64,000 nt of DNA from Schlegelella aquatica (GTDB lineage Bacteria; Pseudomonadota; Gammaproteobacteria; Burkholderiales; Burkholderiaceae_C): NCBI RefSeq assembly GCF_026013905.1, contig NZ_CP110257.1, positions 2,688,001 through 2,752,000 on the forward strand, in the 5' to 3' direction. The position numbers and the translations under genes are program-made. Under the pieces are notes generated by a model, which was not told the DNA's origin, did no database searches, and saw only the letters and a program-made list of their open reading frames with translations. Shown here piece by piece: positions 60,363 to 64,000 of this stretch (within the stretch, counting starts at the first letter, position 1; each line of letters starts with the position of its first letter).

Positions 60363-60436
60363 ACAGGAAGGAAAGGTGCTTCGAGCGGCCCCGCCCGCCT
60401 TGCGGCACGCGGGGCCATGCACCTGGAGCGGCGTGG

Positions 60437-60457
60437 GGCCGGGCGGCTCGCCCGGCC
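60437..60457 (-). other. 9-bp GC hairpin just after cspA
   Basis: GGCCGGGCG and CGCCCGGCC with a three-base loop lie 10 bp past the cspA stop. It lacks a T-run; it may protect the 3' end of the cspA mRNA. Confidence 0.55.
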
Positions 60458-60466
60458 TTGCGGCGC

Positions 60467-60676
60467 TCAGATCAGGCGGATGTTGGACGCCTGCAGGCCC
60501 TTCTTGCCCTGCACGACGTCGAACTGCACGCGTTGTGCTTCGGTCAGCGTCTTGAACCCGTTGACCTGGATGTCGCGGAAATGCGCGAACAGATCCTTGC
60601 CGCCGTCGTCCGGCTGGATGAAGCCATAGCCCTTGCCTTCGTCGAACCACTTCACGGTTCCGGTTTGAGTCGTCAT
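60467..60676 (-). CDS. cspA: Cold-shock protein, CspA family
   Basis: A 69-residue cold-shock domain protein that binds single-stranded RNA/DNA. The RNP1 motif KGYGFI and the RNP2-like motif DLFAHF are present, with [11 protein letters not shown] at the start and [13 protein letters not shown] at the end. AAAGGA lies eight bases before ATG 60676. The upstream region of about 230 bp has no gene and is long enough for the extended leader usual for cspA genes. infA lies downstream in the same direction. Confidence 0.96.
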   Translation of the reverse strand: MTTQTGTVKWFDEGKGYGFIQPDDGGKDLFAHFRDIQVNGFKTLTEAQRVQFDVVQGKKGLQASNIRLI

Positions 60677-60827
60677 ATCGATTCCTTTCGAGGTGATGCG
60701 CAGCACATGCCGTCGCAGCGCAGCAACGCCAAGAAGATCAACGACGGGGATTCAGAACCGGAGCGCGCGAGGCGCGGGGAGCAGAACAGAACGACGGGAG
60801 ACTGTCTTGTGCATTGATGCAAGACGG

Positions 60828-60833
60828 ATAGTA
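60828..60833 (-). promoter_or_regulatory. Possible -10 element (TACTAT) for cspA
   Basis: On the minus strand TACTAT lies about 150 bp upstream of the cspA start, with CCGACA 19 bp further upstream as a poor -35. It would give a leader of about 145 bases, similar to that of E. coli cspA. Confidence 0.35.
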
Positions 60834-60911
60834 CACCTTTCGCATTTCCCTGTGTCGGCAAGGGGGGTCGAGGGCGAGCCGGCGTTGGTGCTCGTCTTGC
60901 GCACTTCCCGC

Positions 60912-61112
60912 CTACTTGCGCCACCACCACAGGATGAGGCTGAGGATCACCGAGATGACGAGCGACGTCATCAGCGGGAAGTGGAAGCTGAAGCCCTCGC
61001 GCTCGACCGAAAGGTCGCCCGGCAGCCGGCCCCACGGCAGGCGGGAGATCCACGGCCACGCCAGCCCGGCCAGCAGGAGAAGCACGCCGAGGACGATGAG
61101 CAACCGCTGCAT
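60912..61112 (-). CDS. DUF2905 membrane protein
   Basis: A 66-residue protein with two membrane segments (about 3-22 and 46-63) and the DUF2905 signature RLPWGRLPGDLSVER between them, FSFHFPLMTSL following. The family is of unknown function. It is 9 bp downstream of phnN and probably co-transcribed, though it is not a known phosphonate gene. Confidence 0.9.
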   Translation of the reverse strand: MQRLLIVLGVLLLLAGLAWPWISRLPWGRLPGDLSVEREGFSFHFPLMTSLVISVILSLILWWWRK

Positions 61113-61121
61113 GCGGGCATC

Positions 61122-61778
61122 TTACGCAGCCGAGCGAGCCCTCGCTGCCCGCCCGGTCTTGCCGTCCAGGAGGCCGCGCCACCAGGCGACCAAGGCCTGG
61201 GCGGTGCGGGCCACGTCGCCCTCGTTGCGCAGCACCAGGTCCGCGGGCAGCCCCTCGAACTCGCGATAGCGGGCCATGCGCGCCTCGACCTGCGACCCGC
61301 TGTCCCGGCCCCGGCGCAGCAGCCGCTCGCGCAACACGTGCTCGGGCGCGGTGATGCAGATGCTGTGCGCGGCCGGCACCTGGGGGCTCCAACGCAGCCA
61401 ATGCGCCCGCGAGCCGTTGATGAGGACCCAGTCCCCTGCGAGCCACTGCTCGAGCGCCGCCCAGCGGATGCCATAGAGGCAGCCATGGGCTTCCCAGTGC
61501 AACGCGAACTCGCCTTCGGACAGCCACCGCCGCATCTGCGGCAGGCTGACCGTCTCGTCTGCCGCGCTCGCGCCACCGTGCGGCCGGGCCACCGTGCGCC
61601 GCGCCAGCCGCAGCGGCTCTTCGCGCCGCAGGATGGCGAGTGCGGCCGCCAGCACGCTGTCCTTGCCGGCCCCCGAAGGCCCCATCACGTACAGCAGGCG
61701 TTCGCCGTCGCCCAGGGCCGGCATCGGGGTGGCGTCCCGGCCCGCGCCTCGCGCCGTGATCTGCGGGCGTTCGCTCAT
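61122..61778 (-). CDS. phnN: Ribose 1,5-bisphosphate phosphokinase PhnN
   Basis: PhnN phosphorylates ribose 1,5-bisphosphate to PRPP, the salvage step after C-P lyase. The 218-residue protein is guanylate-kinase-like: Walker A GPSGAGKD at 33-40, LARRTVARP, HWEAHGCLYGI and a C-terminal LVLRNEG. ATG 61778 overlaps the DUF1045 stop (ATGA). It lies on the minus strand with phnF, while phnG and phnH start in the other direction. Confidence 0.92.
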   Translation of the reverse strand: MSERPQITARGAGRDATPMPALGDGERLLYVMGPSGAGKDSVLAAALAILRREEPLRLARRTVARPHGGASAADETVSLPQMRRWLSEGEFALHWEAHGCLYGIRWAALEQWLAGDWVLINGSRAHWLRWSPQVPAAHSICITAPEHVLRERLLRRGRDSGSQVEARMARYREFEGLPADLVLRNEGDVARTAQALVAWWRGLLDGKTGRAARARSAA

Positions 61779-62467
61779 CGCGTCCCCAGCGGACAACGCT
61801 GCACCAGCACGAAAGGCTCGCCTGCGGCCGGCTCCGCAAAGATCGCAAGGTCCGTGCAATGCAGCGGTCGAGCCAGTGCGGCGGCGAAGTGCCGCCGTGC
61901 GCGGACGGTGAGTTCATCACGCGAGGCAGGCACAGGAGCGAGGCCGTCCGTCAGCGTCATGTGGAACCGCCACTCGTCCAGCACGTAGGGGTAGCCGTAG
62001 CGTTGGAGCAGCGTCTGTTGCCGCTGCGTCAACCCCCGCTCGCGCCGGCGCAACTCGCTCTCGGAGGGCGGCGCACGCCACGGATCGAGGTCGATCACGC
62101 AGCGCCGGGCGAGCGCGACGATCGGGTGCGCGCCGTCGAAGGGCTCGCGGGGACGCAAGGCCATGAAGTCGCCCAACCAGCCCACATCGAGCGGCGGCAT
62201 CTCGAAGGGCTGGACGGTGGACGCCAGCTGCGCGACGGCCTCCACGAAGGCGGAGGCCCGCGCCGGCTCCCGCAGCCGGCACGGGGGCTTGAGCGTGGCG
62301 TGGAAACCGTAGCGCCGGGGCGCCGCGGCCCACGCGCACACCGGCACCCAGGCCCGCTGCGGCTGCGCCGCATCGCGACCCAGCCAAGTGCAGCCGGCAT
62401 CCCACAGGGGATGGTCCGCAGGCGGCGCGTAGTACACGGCCAGACGGTGCGCGGACTCAATCCGCAT
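61775..62467 (-). CDS. DUF1045 phosphonate-locus protein (2H phosphoesterase-like)
   Basis: A 230-residue protein of the DUF1045 family found in phosphonate gene clusters. It carries two HxT motifs, FHATLKPP (H56) and FHMTLTDG (near residue 170), the mark of 2H phosphoesterases. It probably acts on a cyclic ribose phosphonate or related intermediate; this is inferred from family and locus. It overlaps phnF by 11 bp and phnN by four. Confidence 0.9.
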   Translation of the reverse strand: MRIESAHRLAVYYAPPADHPLWDAGCTWLGRDAAQPQRAWVPVCAWAAAPRRYGFHATLKPPCRLREPARASAFVEAVAQLASTVQPFEMPPLDVGWLGDFMALRPREPFDGAHPIVALARRCVIDLDPWRAPPSESELRRRERGLTQRQQTLLQRYGYPYVLDEWRFHMTLTDGLAPVPASRDELTVRARRHFAAALARPLHCTDLAIFAEPAAGEPFVLVQRCPLGTR

Positions 62468-63281
62468 GGAAGTCCTCCGGGCTCACGCTCAGTTGCACCG
62501 CGTCCGAGGCGAACAGCGTCGTGCCCGCCTCCACCGGCACGCCCTGCGCGTCGACGTTGACGTAGTCCACGACCAGCACAGGGGCCGAGGTCGGGCGCGC
62601 CAGTGCGTCGGCCTCGTCGGCGGTCGGCATGCGGCACGAGACGACGCTGCGCGCCCGGGTGTAGTCGCTCACGCCATAGCGCCGCAGGGAAGCGGTCACC
62701 GAGCCCGTCTGCGCGAAGGCGGCGGCGACGCCTTCGAAGCGGCGCCACGGGAAGGCACTGACGCTGACGCCAATCACCCGCCCGCGCACGATGGCCCGCG
62801 TGTGCAGCACCTCGACCTTCTCGCGCGCTTGCAGACGCAGCGGCGCTGCCCACGTGCCGGCCGCCACGACCTCGGCATGGCGCAGCTCGCGCTGCGCGCG
62901 CTCGCCGGACTCGGCCAAGTTCTGCGTGAGCCGGGTGCGCCGCTGCAAGGCGTAGTCCAGCACCAGTTCGCGCACGAAGGTGCCGCGCCCGTGCAGGACA
63001 CGCACGAAGCCGCTGTCGGCCAGGGCCTTGACCGCCTGGCGCAGGGTGTGGCGGTTGACGCCGAAGCGCTCGGCCAGGACGAGTTCGTTGGGCATGCGCT
63101 CGCCGGGCAGGAAACGGCCCGCCACGATGTCGTCGCGCAGGGCCTGGGCGATCTGCTGCCAGCGCGGCAGGGACGGCTCGGTGTCGGCCGCAAGGGTCAG
63201 GGCTGGGTCGTGGAGCATGCGGGTCGCAGGAGGATCGAGCTTCAACAAACTGTCATCGATGGCTTGCACACTGGGCGACAT
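62457..63281 (-). CDS. phnF: Phosphonate operon regulator PhnF, GntR family
   Basis: A 274-residue GntR/HutC-family repressor: winged helix (LRDDIVAGRFLPGERMPNEL, then RHTLRQAVKALADSGFVRVL) at about 45-110 and a UTRA ligand-binding domain after. The locus identifies it as PhnF. The start is ATG 63281 or the adjacent ATG 63284. It is divergent from phnG with a 26-bp gap that holds a near-palindrome, a likely operator for self-control and control of phnGH. Confidence 0.92.
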   Translation of the reverse strand: MSPSVQAIDDSLLKLDPPATRMLHDPALTLAADTEPSLPRWQQIAQALRDDIVAGRFLPGERMPNELVLAERFGVNRHTLRQAVKALADSGFVRVLHGRGTFVRELVLDYALQRRTRLTQNLAESGERAQRELRHAEVVAAGTWAAPLRLQAREKVEVLHTRAIVRGRVIGVSVSAFPWRRFEGVAAAFAQTGSVTASLRRYGVSDYTRARSVVSCRMPTADEADALARPTSAPVLVVDYVNVDAQGVPVEAGTTLFASDAVQLSVSPEDFHAD

Positions 63282-63287
63282 CATAGA

Positions 63288-63301
63288 GTCGTCTAGATGA
63301 C
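63288..63301. promoter_or_regulatory. Near-palindrome between phnF and phnG
   Basis: GTCGTCTAGATGAC is a 14-bp inverted repeat with one mismatched pair, centred on TCTAGA. It lies directly between the divergent starts of phnF and phnG, the expected place for a PhnF operator. Confidence 0.5.
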
Positions 63302-63307
63302 CGATCC

Positions 63308-63796
63308 ATGTCAGAGCCCTCCCCGTCCCCCGTTCTTCGCTGCGACGCCAAGGCGCGCCGCCAATGGTTGTCGGTGCTGGCGCGCTCCAGCCGCGAGGCG
63401 CTCGAGCGCCATGCCGCGCCGTTGGCAAGGCGTCACCCGGGGCAGTGGTTGCGCCCGCCGGAGCACGGCCTCGTGATGCTGCGCGGCCGCATCGGCAACA
63501 CCGGCGACCGCTTCAACCTGGGCGAGGCGACCGTCACGCGCTGCGCCCTCACCCTCTCGGGGCCGGACGGACACACCAGCGTGGGCGTGGGATACGTCCT
63601 CGGCCGGGACGCCGAAAGGGCGCACTGGATCGCCTGCGTGGACGCCTGCCTGCAGCAGCCCGCCTGGCAGGCGGACGTGTGGCGGCAGGTGATCGCACCG
63701 TTGCAGGCGCACACCGCCGAGCGCCATGCGCGCGAGCGAGCCGCGGTCGCGCCCAGCCGCGTCGAGTTCTTCACCCTGCAACCGGAGCTCAGCTGA
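63308..63796 (+). CDS. phnG: Phosphonate C-P lyase system protein PhnG
   Basis: PhnG is a core subunit of the C-P lyase complex (PhnGHIJ) that couples methylphosphonate to ATP-derived ribose. The 162-residue protein has RQWLSVLARSS, GLVMLRGRIGNTGDRFNLGEATVTRCAL (about 55-82, quoted in part), VGYVLGRD and FFTLQPELS. Length is normal. Its stop shares one base with the phnH start. Confidence 0.94.
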   Translation: MSEPSPSPVLRCDAKARRQWLSVLARSSREALERHAAPLARRHPGQWLRPPEHGLVMLRGRIGNTGDRFNLGEATVTRCALTLSGPDGHTSVGVGYVLGRDAERAHWIACVDACLQQPAWQADVWRQVIAPLQAHTAERHARERAAVAPSRVEFFTLQPELS

Positions 63797-64000
63797 TGAT
63801 CGCCGCCCTGATCGCCCATTCTGAGTCGCCCGACGCGGGGAGCACCGGCGCGCTGGCCGCGCTGCCGCGCGGCTTCGCCGATCCGGTGCACGGCAGCCAA
63901 ACCACCTTCCGCTGCCTGCTCGAAGCGATGGCACGGCCCGGCTGTGTGCAGGCCCTGGACGCCGACACGCGCGACGCACTGGCGCCTCCGAGCGGCCTGG
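63796..64000 (+). CDS. phnH: Phosphonate C-P lyase system protein PhnH, N-terminal part
   Basis: The gene runs off the end of the window. The visible 68 residues contain ALPRGFADPVHGSQTTFRCL and LEAMARPGCVQ, the N-terminal signature of PhnH, another C-P lyase core subunit. The first 20 residues (to GSTGALA) are an unusual extension, so an internal start is possible. It shares one base with phnG (TGATG), showing translational coupling. Confidence 0.9.
   Translation, partial: MIAALIAHSESPDAGSTGALAALPRGFADPVHGSQTTFRCLLEAMARPGCVQALDADTRDALAPPSGL

Overview
The window is about 70% GC, almost fully coding, and its gene content is that of a chromosomal segment of a betaproteobacterium of the order Burkholderiales (Comamonadaceae/Sphaerotilaceae-like). 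The evidence is the set of neighbourhoods: aroQ-accB-accC-prmA-DUF3426, pilS-pilR-ampD beside nrdAB, a lysine/alanine-rich histone H1-like protein, prs-rplY-pth with tRNA-Gln and ispE-lolB, mutM-dynamin-mutY, and nadK-recN-rapZ. I see no insertion sequence, phage, CRISPR array or integrase. Identifications come from reading the proteins by eye; no database search was possible.

Layout. 1-6000: end of a TlpA-like thioredoxin, aroQ, the acetyl-CoA carboxylase genes accB and accC, prmA, a zinc-ribbon/DUF3426 membrane protein and a PfkB-type sugar kinase. 6000-12150 (minus): a DUF167 protein, a histone H1-like protein with its own terminator, and class Ia ribonucleotide reductase nrdA-nrdB under two NrdR-box-like sites, with an unusual 101-bp tandem repeat between the two genes. 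12300-18950: ampD, a PilSR-type two-component pair, ypjD and ffh. 19200-25900: DUF2726, ftsY, rsmD, coaD, ferredoxin, pth, rplY, prs. 26000-33700: tRNA-Gln, ispE, lolB, a TPR protein, mutM, a dynamin-like GTPase, mutY. 33700-39100: a LON-domain protein, rapZ, recN, nadK (overlapping minus-strand operon), hrcA, and a tRNA with a CAU anticodon. 39200-45900: an accessory-looking block with a NarL-type two-component pair, a lipoprotein carboxylesterase, an acyl-CoA ligase and an orphan ABC solute-binding protein, ending in what looks like gene debris. 46000-56850: a UvrD-like helicase, a PanE-like reductase, a DsbA-fold isomerase and a leucine/isovalerate (liu) degradation cluster. 56960-64000: an AraC regulator, a SUV3-like helicase, infA with a small upstream gene, cspA, and the start of a phosphonate (phn) locus.

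Most of the window is housekeeping. The points that ordinary gene content does not explain are: (i) the end of nrdA, including the codons for its redox CxxC tail, tandemly repeated downstream of the gene; (ii) the start of two biotin carboxylase genes (accC and liuD) each preceded by a truncated second copy of its own first codons, and in liuD combined with an inverted repeat that puts the ribosome-binding site and start codon in a hairpin loop; (iii) a 52-codon remnant of an acyl-CoA ligase at the head of the liu operon and a possible permease remnant after the orphan solute-binding protein; (iv) a SUV3-like helicase without a usable in-frame start, next to homopolymer runs; (v) a small conserved-looking gene upstream of infA whose best start codon is ATC; (vi) a duplicated palindrome in the promoter region between the NarL-type sensor and the esterase.
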